This document shows, piece by piece, positions 26,311-38,644 of a stretch of DNA of 64,000 nucleotides (its first letter is position 1; the number at the start of each line of letters is the position of its first letter). The DNA is taken from assembly GCA_018907035.1 (NCBI GenBank), contig JACCIC010000063.1:939001-1003000 (forward strand), read 5' to 3'. A model generated the notes under the pieces. It was given only the letters and a program-made list of their open reading frames with translations. It was not told the origin of the DNA and searched no databases. The translations under genes were made by a program, and so were the position numbers. Origin of the DNA: Sycobia sp. Sy_11. Lineage: Eukaryota > Arthropoda > Insecta > Hymenoptera > Epichrysomallidae.

Positions 26311-26438
26311 GTCGTCAATACCCATCAAAAGTAAAAATGGAATTTAATTGCTCTTGGGTTAGCAATTTAGGTCACAATAGCGCCAATATGACGAAGGTAG
26401 AAATGCTGTCAGCAACCCGTCAGAATGCTTCCACTTGA
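26311..26438 (+). other. Acceptor followed by 42-codon open frame
   Basis: AATTTCCTTTTTCATTAG is a good acceptor. With two split-codon bases the frame reads RQYPSKVKMEFNCSW and on to a TGA, with three possible N-glycosylation sequons (NCS, NMT, NAS). An internal AAG|GTAGAA at about 26396 could act as a donor. It lies 96 bp after a (CAA)n array. Function unknown. Confidence 0.12.
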
Positions 26439-27482
26439 AATACGCTTTAATTCGAAATTCCAGTTTTGGAAAAGAATACATAAAGAGCTTGTTATATTTT
26501 TTATAATTAAAAGATGAAAACAATTGAAAGCCGGCGGTAAAGCTTGCATATTACTAAACTAGAACATACCAATAATTTTTGTATTATTACAATTTCTATA
26601 ATTATATACAAATTCTATAATCATTCTTATTTACAAATACTCGAATATTATACAACTATATGCTTATGACATCCATAGTTTTGAAAAATTTTTGTAACTA
26701 AATTTTTTTTTTCAATAAATTACTTTTTAATATACAAAATATACTTTTAATACAATATTGTTAAAGTTTAAATTAATATAAAATATTCTTAACATATTTT
26801 ATATGAAAGTTATTTTTGAGATACAGCTATCATTGAATTTGTTTCTTTGTTTTTTTCTATTAACAAAGTTGAAAAAGTCATTAAATAAATTCTAATACAG
26901 ATTCGTTAAATAAGGATGTTTTTAAAGTTTATTTTTATGAAATTTATGTAAGCGTACAATAATTTTTTTTTAAATAACATTGGCAAAATACAAGTTTAAC
27001 ATTCAGGCAATTCGCTAATTCTATAGCTCCGTGCTTTCCCTCGAAAAAGAAAATATCAGACATTTTCTGGCATTCTCCGAAATTATAGTCGGTGTATAAA
27101 GACGAAGAGGTTCCATTTCGTTTCGCGAATCGCAGGGATGAATTTGAAGCTCCCTCCCCCGCGTGCTGCGAACTAATCGGGATAGTTTGGCAGTTTTGGC
27201 ACGCAGGTAACGAATATATATATATTGCGGAAACTGAGCCTCTGCTTTTTTCTAGTTTTTTCGGTTGTAACATCCACTACCCAAGGTCGCCGGATTTCCA
27301 TTTTTACGAAAAATTGGCCCTGATGTGTCAGAGGAGAAAACGCGAATACGCAATCGAGAAGACTCAAGTAACCAGGGAACCAGGGTAGGAATATACTGAG
27401 CTTAAGCCTATAACGTTACTACGATGGCCAAAAAGGGGATGTGCGAGATCGGAGGAGGGTAGAAATATTGAACTAAAGAGAT

Positions 27483-27487
<5 letters not shown>

Positions 27488-27530
<43 letters not shown>
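27488..27530. repeat. (GA)n microsatellite
   Basis: Pure AG/GA array in a purine-rich stretch (27467-27575). Confidence 0.97.
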
Positions 27531-27533
<3 letters not shown>

Positions 27534-27779
27534 TGTAGAGAAAAAGAGAGCAAAAAAGAAAGAAAGCACAGGAGGGCAAAAAGCGGCAAGACTCTATCGA
27601 GAGATGCGAGCGACTTCTTTTCGCTGGGACCTCGGATTTCAGATACGATCTGTTAAATCGGGCCCTTCGTAAATCGACGAATCTGTCCTCGTTGACCTCT
27701 TCGTTTCGTCCCTCTTTCTCACTATCAATCTTCCTTTATCGTATTGACATCGTGCCAGTCGTAATATTTGGAAAATTAT

Positions 27780-30700
27780 CACTATGAAAATAGGTCACCG
27801 AGAAAAAGACTAATAGGAATAGTACGTATGAGTTACTTTAGAATCCAGATCGAATAAAAATTTGCAATATTTCCATGCTTTTTACTGTGTCAGAAAGATA
27901 TATTTTTATGATCAACGCAATTAATATCAATTTTACTTATCACTCAGCAATATTATAATTTTCAAGAGTAATCGACTTACTATACTTTTAGAATATATTT
28001 ATAAAACAAAAATTGAGGATGTTAATAGTTCTGCTGTTCAATCCTCAAGGTCAAATGACAAAATATAATAAAAACCTATAATTCTCGTTTATGTCTACGT
28101 TTCATTTTTAGCTAACTATAGTAACATCAGTTAGGTGCAAATATTAATGAATAGTATCTAGATCTCTAATATGATAGAAGGTATGAGTCACGTATAAGTG
28201 TGCGATATGTATAAACAGTATCAAAGATAATTAAAAATGTTTTCAATCTCTGAAAATTATACATTTGCTTAATTATTTAGATTCATTTTTTATGAACAGC
28301 TATATTATATTATTTGTCGAGATTTATTTTTTTTGTAAATCAATATGTAACACATCAGAAATTGGCCTTTCCCTTCTTTTAAATTCAACCGAGAACTACA
28401 ATATCATTGACATTGATAGAATATTTTTATTCTTCTGTATACAAAAATAAAATGTTGATGATGGACGATTGTGCTTTATATCAAATTCATGTTCTTTTAT
28501 GCATTTAATTAATTTCCTCGTTTTTTCGTACATAATTTGTAAATAACATCCGTTTTTTCATTAGAATCAATTTTCAGTCAAATTCTATATTAAAACAGTA
28601 TTTTTTTTAATACTTTTAAAATGATGGTTAATATTTTTAAAATACGAACGAAAAATATAATTTACTCAGAATATAATTTATCAGCTTTATATTTTAATAA
28701 TGTTCATTATTTTTTAATGCATTTTTGTATAGAACTAGGTAGATCATCATTCCGTATTAAAAAATCTTTTATAAGCTCTAAATTATCTTTATGAAATACT
28801 ATATTTTGTCTGGATATGTCATGCATTTCTCTTGCAAAATCCACATTTTCTAAAAAAAAATTTCCTTATGAAATTAATTAAATGAATTAAAGTAACTTAT
28901 AATAAATAATAATGAAAAATACAATATAACGAAATATTGTACATTTAAATTATGTAGTTTTTGCTTTCATTTTTTGAAAAGAACAAAACTGATTTCTTTA
29001 AACATTATTGACATATATGCATAATTCATTCAAGATTAACATATCCATAGTTCATCAATATGCATGAATGTATGTCTTGTTAATAATTTATGATTACTAA
29101 AATTGTGTTAAAATGTTAAAACTGTTCAAGTTTTTTTATGGCAATATGTCATATATTCTGTTAATCGCATAATTTAACAAATCTTTGAAATATTTTATTA
29201 TATTATTATTCCACTATATTATTCCAACAATTTTCTACTAATTTACTTTATAAAATAAATAATAGATCAATTATAAATTAAATTCAAATATAAAATAAAT
29301 AATAATTCAAAAGAAACTCGAGATATCGAATAGTTTCTAATCTAGTAGAATAAAGATGAAATAGCTTTCCTATACAGAATCGCGAAATCAAATTTTCTTT
29401 TTATAAGGAAAAATAATGTTTGTAACAGGATCGAAGGATTTTTGAGCCCGTTTTCTGATTCTATAAAGAGAAGTAATATTCAGTTTAGAGCTATATAAAT
29501 CGAATACTATTACTTGAGACAAATTTGATAAATCTTTTTATGAATTGATTGCACATTGATGATAGCTGTTGTTATATAGAAATAAATTTTCTTTTTCTAT
29601 ATTTGCCAATTTTTCACAATTATTCATAAAAATTTTTGTGTAAAATTTATATTTTATTACTTTATATATAATAAGACGGGCGATTAGTATACGAAGAATC
29701 GGAAAAATACTGCAAAAATTCCTTTATTTGTAAAAAAAATAATATTAAGAGAATATTTGGAACAAAAGTTTGATCAAAAACAAGAAATCTTATTGTTATC
29801 TTGGGTATCTTAAATTTCGTCAGAAAACTCGATTTAAGAATTCCTTTTATGGTTTAATTTTTTCTATATACAATCACATTGTTGGATGAAGGACAGAAAA
29901 AATTTACACTGAAAAGACAAAATTTTACATTTTTGTTCTTTGATATAATAATAGAATTTTGAAAAGAAAATCTTTATTTGCCAAAATCCAAAAAAATTTA
30001 ATATATTCAAATAAAAATATCGATTCAAAATAAGTTTATGAATCACGAGTTTATTATAATTTTTGGCGATTTCATTTTTATCAATAGACAAATACCTACA
30101 GTATCGAATTTCTATTTCAAGTAAAATTATTTTATCTCTTTTTTAATACGTAGCTTAAGAATTGTAATTAGGTATTACTTAAATTAATCCTATGTCAACT
30201 TTGCAATTGCAATTCTGTATCTTCAACCTTGTATTTAAAAATAAGGTTAATGAAATGAAGCTTAGTAAATTCTAAACTTTCTTGAACAATTCCATAGTAG
30301 CTGGGTGAAAAAAGTCTAGTATATAATATTATTATAAATGATAATCTTTGGAAATATTAGCAGATAAGACGTTACCATGATTTTCCTCCATATCCAATTT
30401 CAAAATACAATTTATCCAAACTTAAAAGACTCAATTTCAGTGAAATTCCAAATCTCGTCAAGGCGTCCGTAGAGAAAAATGGCCTACTTACGAATAAGTC
30501 GTTAAACCGAGGTATCTCAGCAAGATAAGCACTTTCGCAACATCTTCCTCGTCTCTTGAAAAGTAAAAATTTGACGCTGTAACGCCTGAATAAATCATGA
30601 AGCGTATGGTTATAAGCAGCCTAATTACCTGATTCTTACTGTTAACTTAATATTTAATTAAAACATAAATAATAAGAAGAAGAAAAATATAGATATTTTT

Positions 30701-30780
30701 CATTAATATTTCATAGGTATGGAGAAGTGAATTTGTGATAACAAATAATTAAAACAATAATATAAAATGAAATATTTTGT
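27780..30780. other. Very AT-rich desert, 3 kb
   Basis: The most AT-rich long stretch of the window, with almost no CpG and no frame above about 75 codons. I see no exon, repeat array or structural RNA in it. Confidence 0.6.
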
Positions 30781-30804
30781 TTCTTTAAAATAAGGCATAA
30801 AAAA

Positions 30805-30825
30805 CCTCCACTTTTTAAGTGGAGG
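30805..30825. repeat. Perfect hairpin, 9-bp stem, 3-nt loop
   Basis: CCTCCACTT and AAGTGGAGG are perfect reverse complements around TTT. The A-rich flanks on both sides give it the look of an excised or transcribed small structure. Function unknown. Confidence 0.8.
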
Positions 30826-31018
30826 AAAAAGCCGAGATTTTAATAATTGAAATTAACAATAATTTGAATGATCATTCAATATTTAAGATAAGTCTTACCC
30901 TAATACACACGACGATGCGCATTCCTTACGTAATCTATATGCGTCGCAGCTTAAAACCTCGTCAGGTTAAGCGTTCCTGCTCTAGGTTGACGATCTTTCA
31001 CGTAGAAGTACAAGTATT

Positions 31019-31079
31019 TCTCGAGGCAGCAGGGGCCCATAATCGAGAAGATACAGAAAGTCTCAAGGCAGCAGGGGCC
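31019..31079. repeat. Tandem direct repeat, period 42 bp
   Basis: TCTCGAGGCAGCAGGGGCC at 31019-31037 recurs as TCTCAAGGCAGCAGGGGCC at 31061-31079, with 18 of 19 bases identical. Each copy is followed at a similar distance by TCGAGA. Confidence 0.8.
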
Positions 31080-31431
31080 TAGGTCGAGACAAAGCGCCGC
31101 TACGGGCCAAGGTAGGCGATCGAGGCCTTTTACCAATTATTTGCCGCTCAGGGCAACACACACTCGCACTCCAGAGCAGCATCACTCGCCACAACGCTAA
31201 AACTATATATTTAAATGGATATAAGAATTACAACTAATAACTACAATGTAAGTATCGACAAAGAATATAATTAAAGGAGGTTCTTTTTCAGATCTTCACG
31301 AGGTCCGAACCTCTCGGCGCTCGAGTCACAAAATATAAACACACGAGCCCTGCCGTCACAATTATTATCGTTTTCTATATACATTTCATTATATACAAGT
31401 AAATACACATATATTCACGCATACATATATT

Positions 31432-31455
31432 CACATACAATATCCATATACATAC

Positions 31456-31494
<39 letters not shown>

Positions 31495-31500
31495 CATACT

Positions 31501-31595
<95 letters not shown>

Positions 31596-31612
31596 CATCT
31601 TCACACATGTAT

Positions 31613-31669
<57 letters not shown>

Positions 31670-31680
31670 AACATACACAT
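31432..31680. repeat. Compound TA/CA/TA microsatellite field
   Basis: TA-rich repeats, then about 38 CA units (about 31504-31580), a short unique stretch, then a long TA array (31620-31667) and CATACACA repeats. Almost 250 bases of alternating purine-pyrimidine sequence. Confidence 0.97.
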
Positions 31681-32515
31681 AGACACTCATACTCATACTC
31701 ACACGTAGATATATACATATATATTTAAAACATAGACTTTAGAGCGAAACGCGAACACTTACCTTTTCGAATCTTGGCGCAACACAATAGAACACAAGTA
31801 TATTTGGTGGTAGAAACGCAATTATTAATATATAGGTATATAGGAAAATATATTTCTTGTATTGCCGCTATTCTAACGGTCGCTAGATGCATAGTCGTTC
31901 GATTCTGATGTTCAGTAACGGCGAAGAGAAAATAAAGCATTAAGCGCTTGGGAGATCAGGAATTTTAAAGAGGGTTTTAGCTCATATTCACAATTGAATC
32001 GAAATAAAGGAAGTGGCTCGATAATATAGTCGATCTCAGAATAAAACTTAGGTAGAACTGAAATTTAAACAATAAATTTTGTTTCGCATAATTTTTATCA
32101 ATAAACGCATAAGCGAATTTGTGCTATTCGATATATTGCACCACTCCCTTATTTATTTAACGATGCGCCAAAGATTATAGTTTTAATTAAAACTAAATTA
32201 TTAAGGCCCCGGCATTAAAATCTTATAGAACGGCATACGCTCTCCGCAATTCTTCCTTATACTTCGTCGATTGAACTACTTGCGTAATTGTTCCGCTCGG
32301 TGTAACGCATCATTTGGACGTTATATCCCAGGAATCCCTGGTGAACAAAAGAAAATCGGTTGGCGGCTCAGGGAGAATAGAGAAGCGGAACACAAAGAAT
32401 ATAAGACAGGTAGGCGAAGGAATAAAACGATGGAAAGAAGGTCAACGGAGCAATCGAGGGACAATAAGGAGACACTGTGGGAGTAGAGATACATGGAAAT
32501 AGAGAGGTGTGTGCA

Positions 32516-32518
<3 letters not shown>

Positions 32519-32569
<51 letters not shown>
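32519..32569. repeat. (TA)n microsatellite
   Basis: Pure TA array, 71 bp upstream of a GA array. Confidence 0.97.
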
Positions 32570-32572
<3 letters not shown>

Positions 32573-32636
32573 TTTGCCAACGTATGCACAAGAAGAGGGG
32601 GAAACTCAACATGGAGAAAACGATAGAGATAGCGCG

Positions 32637-32640
<4 letters not shown>

Positions 32641-32677
<37 letters not shown>

Positions 32678-32709
32678 GGGGAGGGAGAAAAAGAGAGAGA
32701 GAGAGAGAG
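32641..32709. repeat. (GA)n microsatellite, interrupted
   Basis: GA array with GGAGGGGGAGGG and AAAA interruptions. Confidence 0.96.
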
Positions 32710-32833
32710 GAATAAGAGAGAAAAGAAAAGACTAGTCCCTCTTCTGCTACAGTTATACGGGATGAAAGGCAGGCAACAGTATAGTACATCATGTTACATG
32801 TATTATGAGAACCATTCTTCTGTCTTGTTTCAG

Positions 32834-33068
32834 TTTGGTCACGCGTATACTCGGTATCTACTGTGATAGAGGTCGAATCGAATACTCGCATGGCGCGAGC
32901 GATTTCGACACGTTTTTGCCATTGTTTCTTTTTTCCCTTACCGAGATTCTTTGGGTAGATATAAGGACGGCATTTTCTGTGCCCCCCTGCCGAAAAAAAG
33001 CGAATTTCAGGCTCGTGATTTTCCCCGATCCCGTCGATAAGCCGGGCGTACCACCGAAGAATGCGTAA
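32834..33068 (+). other. Acceptor followed by 77-codon open frame
   Basis: TTCTTCTGTCTTGTTTCAG is a strong 3' splice site. The frame that starts LVTRILGIYCDRGRIEY is open to a TAA at 33066-33068. Other frames close quickly. No domain is recognised; the region follows (TA)n and (GA)n arrays. Confidence 0.11.
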
Positions 33069-33676
33069 CTCTGTCATTATAGCGTTTCCGAAAATTGTTG
33101 GCGCGCACTAAAAAAGTTCAGGTGGGAAGTCGTACAATGCTACTTGAATTTACCTAGCTATTAACTAGAGTCATGCTGATTCTCGATCGGTTTATCTTTT
33201 TTATGAACTTCAAATGATCCACTGAACAATGAATGTATAGAACAAATAATAAAAGTCGCTCAGGTAGAACATTAATTTAAGGATAAATCGATAGAAATTA
33301 TTAGAAATATATATATAAATATTTTTGTAAAAAAACACAAAAGAATCAAAAAAATAAATTGGAAGGCAAATTTGTTGGTTGGAAACTACAAACATTCATA
33401 ACTTTATCCATATTCAGCTATCAAAGCGGTATGTGCTGCACGCGAGAAGGAAGTAACAGGAGAGAAACAGAAGACTCTTATGTAAAGTTGAGCGAGATTC
33501 ATATAAGAAACTGTCGAGCTCCCTTAAAAGCAAGAGCACGAGGAAAGTAATAGGTACGTAGAACAAATAGGAAAAGAGACTGGAGTGGAGGGAAAAGGAA
33601 AAAAAAGTTGAGGAAAAAAATTCAAATGTAGACAAAAAGAAAAAGAGATCTGAGAAAGAAAAAGGTATGGAAAGGC

Positions 33677-33681
33677 AGAGA

Positions 33682-33733
<52 letters not shown>
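33677..33733. repeat. (GA)n microsatellite, left arm of inverted pair
   Basis: GA array with one GGG interruption. A complementary CT-rich tract begins 154 bp downstream. Confidence 0.97.
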
Positions 33734-33735
<2 letters not shown>

Positions 33736-33886
33736 CGTTACTATAGGATTGAAACAAAAAAGAATTTCAATTGAGTGAGCCCATGTGCGAGCAGGTCATC
33801 GGACTATGTGCATCGGCCAAGTGACTTTTGGCTACGAAATTGTCTCCGCGCTGGATACTTCTACCTCTTCTTTGTCGGACATATCG

Positions 33887-33991
33887 CTCTCTCTCTCTCT
33901 CTCTTCTCTCCTTCGTTTTCTCTAGTTGTGTTTGTCTCTTTACTTTTATCCCGTTCTGTCTCTCTCTCTCTCGCTCTCTCTCTCTCTCTCG
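33887..33991. repeat. (CT)n-rich tract, right arm of inverted pair
   Basis: Two CT arrays (33887-33905 and 33959-33989) joined by pyrimidine-rich sequence. It can pair with the GA array at 33677-33733. Confidence 0.9.
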
Positions 33992-34179
33992 ATTTCTCTT
34001 TCTGTTTTTCCTTTCGTTCACGGAAGAACCGTAAGGGTAGCACGCGCTAGTGCATTTGGCCCGTGTACAGCGGTAATTTTCTCCCTCTCTCCTTCCCTCA
34101 TTCTCCCACGGGAGAGTTAACGGGCTAGAAACGGGAGAGACGAACCAAAATGCAGCTCGCAGAAGGGACAAATAGGAAA

Positions 34180-34780
34180 AAATAGTTGTAAAAAAAGCGC
34201 AGACAAGAGGTTTATAAATAGAGAGAATATAAAGTGAGATTATAAATACAGAATGGGAGAGGTGTATGTATATACGTGTATGAGATCCGTTCTGAATTTA
34301 TATAAATTCCAATTTTACGCATTAACATTCGTTAACGAAATACTAAAATTAATATTTACGAAGAAGTAAATAAATTTATGTATTTATTGGCCTGATTTAC
34401 TTCCCGGGACAGGCGCTCGCGTAAAGCAAACAAGACGTCTCTTGGCTATTTAGTGCAGCGTTATATTATGTTCCGTACACACAATATCAATCTATAAACC
34501 TAAAACAATAGCGTGGAATAAATTACAGAATGGTGGCTCTTGCACAAAAGTAGCCATCTAAGACATTCGTTTTATAATAAAAATAATAAATTACCGATTT
34601 AACAACAATGAAAAATTGTACTTGCCGGGCCAATCCGATACATTAGCCATCTGCACAATGGAAAATTGAACGCACGATTGCTGGAAATGCACAATTCCTT
34701 CATTTTTGCGGGCAGCATAAATGAGAAAACAGGTGTCGACGCATACTTCTGGTTTCTCGAAATACGCAGCGGCGATTATC
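34180..34780. other. AT-rich stretch without gene
   Basis: Nothing supported. Ends at a CpG-rich patch with a (CG)n run near 34956-34969. Confidence 0.45.
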
Positions 34781-35299
34781 GACGCTGATTAATTAAACGT
34801 GACTTGGCGCATTATTTGCATTGCCCCGTCAGAACGCGAGCACATACAGAGGTGGTTTGTTATCGCACGACCTCTCGTGCAAATGCGCCCCAATGCGCGC
34901 GTGCAGCCCCCCGCCTATTCCCTTATTGTTTCAAGTTTCGCTCGATCCGCGAGCTCGCGCGCGCGCGCGCGTTTGCTGTCGGGGAAAGGGGAGGACTCGG
35001 AATGGAAAATTTTCCATTTACTTTCGCGGTATGATTTTTTAATGAAGAATTCGCGCTTCCGAGAGAGGCTGCCGCGCTCATGAATTTTGATCTCCTTTAT
35101 AAAGGCTCTCTCGGTCTGCGTGTATCTATATATGTTTGTGTGTGTGTGTGTGTCTATATATGAAGCGAGGTGGGGCGGAAGAGACAGAGACAGGGAGGGT
35201 GAGGGAAGAGATCTAAAAGAAAGCAAAAGGATATAGAAGCGTGAGGCGCAAGAGCGGCGAGAAGAAGGAAATCGATAGGGATAATGCACCCGGTGGAGG

Positions 35300-36490
35300 G
35301 ATCGGGCGCAATTGAATCGTAAGTAGAAACAGACGAGATGGCAAAGTTGAGGGCTGTAGGAGAGATGGGGCTGTGACGGATGGTTGAAAAATGCGAATTG
35401 CCGATGGAATTTTATATATTTTGCCCGTATACCAACTGTATTACTTACCTATTATTTATAATAAATGCGAAATATATTTGCCTATCGTAAATTCTTTCGC
35501 GTCTCATTTTTATATTTTTTTTAATGCTCTCGGTCGTCAGAGCGAGATGAAAAATAGAATAGAATGAAAGAAAAGAAGAAGTAGAATTAACTATTAAAAA
35601 TTGTATATTAAAGGAGATGGATTCTCATGTAAAATTTTTTCATATCTATAAATAATCCATTTAACTTCAATCCCTTGTAAGGAATTGAAAATTTTGGTAA
35701 GTAAAAACTGCATAGATACGAGAAATAATAATAATGTACTAGTTTTACTCAGTCATTGAATATCATTATTGAAAACATTTTTTATGTATTAAGCGACTTA
35801 CTCTTTACAGTATTAGCTTATTCTAAATAATGTAATGAAAATAGAAAAGTTTATAAATAATATATTTTAAGTAATCTAACCTGTATTCTTGTTTAAAATT
35901 GCATGATTACTACGTATTTAGACTCGTTAACGACGAACCTGCAGCAAAAAATTTAGGAATCAGGCAGTTGTTTAAAAACAAAAAACCATTAATCCTATTG
36001 AAAGACTCTTTAACACTATTATACTCGAAAGTTTGTTTTCTTGAATAGTATGCTCTATTTTTGACACCGGTCTCCAAAGAGAGAGATAATTTTACGTAAT
36101 AACGGTGTTATATAGTTAGGCGATATTATGCAGGAATTCATAGAGCAGAACATTGCATAACCACAATACTCCTTTTTGCCATCTGCGGTCAACCTCTGGC
36201 AATTTATATATTGAAAACGTCTGAGAAATACAGCGCAGCTTCAATTTATTACAATTAAAACATTATATCTTTTGTGAATATAAGTATATATATATGTATA
36301 TAAAGTACACTAGACGTTTTTACGTAAACTGAGCCTTTCTTTTAGAATCCGGTATCAAAAATACGATTTCTGTGACAACCAAAGAAGAATGCTAATGTAC
36401 TTGCAACTCGATATTTCGTACTTTTATTCATATAAGCTTATTTCACGAAAAATAATGATATGACCTTAACTTGTTTTTAAATTGTCTATT
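35300..36490. other. AT-rich stretch without gene
   Basis: An acceptor-like CCTTTCTTTTAG ends at 36345 and is followed by a 37-codon frame (IRYQKYDFCDNQRR...) with no good donor; too weak to call an exon. Confidence 0.4.
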
Positions 36491-36494
36491 TTAG

Positions 36495-37025
36495 GAATAC
36501 GTAATCCATTATAAACATTATAAACATTTTATAAACTTTCCAATTCCAATGTACGAGATCCCGGGCTCTGGAGCCCGTAGACGCAGCGTCAAAGCCGACG
36601 CCGATCGTTCTTTCGAATCCGCTGCATCCACGAACGCCTCGTCGTCGATTCGACAAGCGCTATCGCAGTGGCTTGCGTGGGAAGCGGTATATCTACGTAT
36701 TAGTTTTTCCGGGGCATCCACGTCACCGCGCCGGCTCGAGCTTCAACGCGCCGAGGCCGCGGATCGGTCGTCGGAGGCCAGAACGCGACGCGAGGAAGGT
36801 CGTCTTCGACGTCGTGCGTCGGAGGCGGGGGCGGGAGGGGGAGGGGGCGCGCGCGGGATAAAAACCGCAGATGGGAGGCGGGGGCGGGGGAGCGAACGAG
36901 AGCGCCAGCGAGCGAGAGATAAAGAGCGCGTCGCCGCCCCACCGCCCCACCGCTCGCTCGCCTCCCGGTCCCCGATCAATAAGTCTCTGGCGCTGCCCGC
37001 TCTATATACACGCGGATATACATAG
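36495..37025 (+). other. Long open frame through a GC-rich island
   Basis: An acceptor (AAATTGTCTATTTTAG) is followed by 176 open codons beginning EYVIHYKHYKHF and continuing into Arg/Ala/Gly-rich sequence over the GC-rich island. Several frames on both strands are open here because stop codons are scarce at high GC. The biased composition argues against a real protein. Confidence 0.1.
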
Positions 37026-37400
37026 AGCGACTCTGCGCCGTCGCTGCCGCTGCGACGACGGCCGGGCGAGATAAATGCCGGTCGCCTCCTCCGAATTTCC
37101 CTGCAGCGGGATTCCCAGCGCCCCCGTCCCCGGCGATAGAGGTCCCGATTGTTTCGCGATTTGTCCGCACGAAACGCGGCGACGGGTTACGGGGCGGCGG
37201 AAGGGGGCGGGAGGAGGAGGGCCGCGCGAGCCGGGTGTCTTTTTATCCTCGCGGCTGCCTCTTCGTCGGTTAATGGACCGCCGACGCGCCGGCGTTGTTA
37301 CTCGCCGTGACGAAACGTTCGGCCGACGGTTGAACTGTATTTATCCGGCTGCGGTCGTAGTCGCGCTCTCGCAGCTACTTCAATTTCAATTATTGTACAT
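36540..37400. other. GC-rich, CpG-dense island
   Basis: Strongly GC-rich, with GGGGGCGGG-type runs and open frames in most phases. A TATA-like CTCTATATACA at 36998-37008 is present. No protein recognised. Confidence 0.7.
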
Positions 37401-37419
37401 AGCCATTTATTAGATGGCT

Positions 37420-38210
37420 CGATACAAACGTTGACCTACGCATGATTTACGATGGACCTATCTCGCTCGAGGAAAAACTTGGATATTTATGCTTCTATAC
37501 CTCGGATGGAGCGAGCTTTGAAGCGTTAGCAGAAAACTTTTTCCAAGCCGCGCGTAGTTATTATCAGTCGATGCTCGCTGTTGCGTTGGCCGGCGTCGCG
37601 ATATAATATCGAAAGCAGGTTTCTTGTTGAAAAGCAACCTACTAAGCCAAGTCTTGCAGAGACCTCGCGCGGTGAAGGAAGAAAAATAAAAACCGTAGCA
37701 AATAGTTATTGACTCGACGTTCGCGTTTACGACACGTAGTCTCTCAAATCGAATAAGACGATGATAATTTCAAAGATGTTCTTATTAAAAATTTATTTTC
37801 ACATATTCGAGATGTTTAGATATGATAATCTGATAAATAAAATACTTTCCAAGTATAAATATATATGTATATATGTATATATGATATAGTTTTTGATTAT
37901 GAAAGCTTACTATTTAATAACTGCGCGGTTGAAAGAGAAATCTTCGAGATTCTGAAAATAATGTCAGTATATTTTTCAAGCATGTGATTAATTTAAGATA
38001 ATACTTGAGAAGTGCAAATCGCCACCTACCTGTAAACTGTAGACTTCATTAGGAATACTGACATTATTCACCTGTGTAGAAAACAAATTACTTTACTGAA
38101 CATTTTAAAGCTAAGAAGGGCTTTTCTTGTTCGAAGAGTAAAGTTAAAACATTAAAGAGTGTACAGTATTAATTTATCGATAATTTAATCCCAGTTAACT
38201 TTCGCAATAA
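37420..38210. other. AT-rich stretch without gene
   Basis: Nothing supported. Confidence 0.45.
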
Positions 38211-38309
38211 GTGCAAATATGAAACTTTGTATTTTCGAAAGCATAATGTCGAAGCAAGCTAAGGAAGAGAACGGAGCGTATCTTTCACAATCTTATATCG
38301 ATATTGTGA

Positions 38310-38644
38310 GATTACATCGCGCAGCATCTTGTCGCGTGCCCGCCGGCAACCGCGGTATTTGCGTGGCGGCGCGTCAAACGTTCCAGCGAGGGTTTCTCGT
38401 CGAGCATCTCGAGCTTTCCGCCACGCCGCCGCCGTCGTCGCCGCATATCCCTTGGCCCCCCTCGGCCCTCCCCCTCGATCGCTCGGTACAGCGTAAATTC
38501 CGACTGTCCGCGGGTCGCGCGTCCCTTCTCGTCGCTCGTGCGACCTAGTCCGGCGTCCTCGTTCCATTGATTTACAAATCGACGGCGCGCGACGAGGGGC
38601 GAGTGGAGCGTTGCCGTTCGGTCGCGAGTTTACGGACTCTGAGG
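38310..38644 (+). other. CpG-rich patch ending in a strong donor
   Basis: A CpG-dense segment ends with GAGG|GTGAGT (GT at 38645-38646), one of the best + strand donors here. It could be a noncoding first exon of a transcript reading rightward, but no start site can be defined. Confidence 0.2.

Larger units (their letters stand above)
30780..31350. mobile_element. Possible transposable-element remnant
   Basis: A block of moderate GC content and distinct texture sits between an AT-rich desert and a microsatellite field. It begins with a perfect 9-bp-stem hairpin (30805-30825), carries an imperfect 42-bp-period direct repeat (31019-31079) and a short palindrome GAGGTCCGAACCTC (about 31299-31313). 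No terminal repeats, target duplication or transposase are visible, so the class is unknown. Confidence 0.25.

Noticed and set aside
31725..31940. 71-codon minus-strand frame ending at AAAAG|GTAAGT
   Set aside because: The donor is good, but no acceptor or start can be defended and the peptide has no recognised family.
33887..33935. Extremely pyrimidine-rich acceptor ending TTTTCTCTAG
   Set aside because: It is part of a CT microsatellite tract, and the following sequence is itself pyrimidine-rich with no donor.
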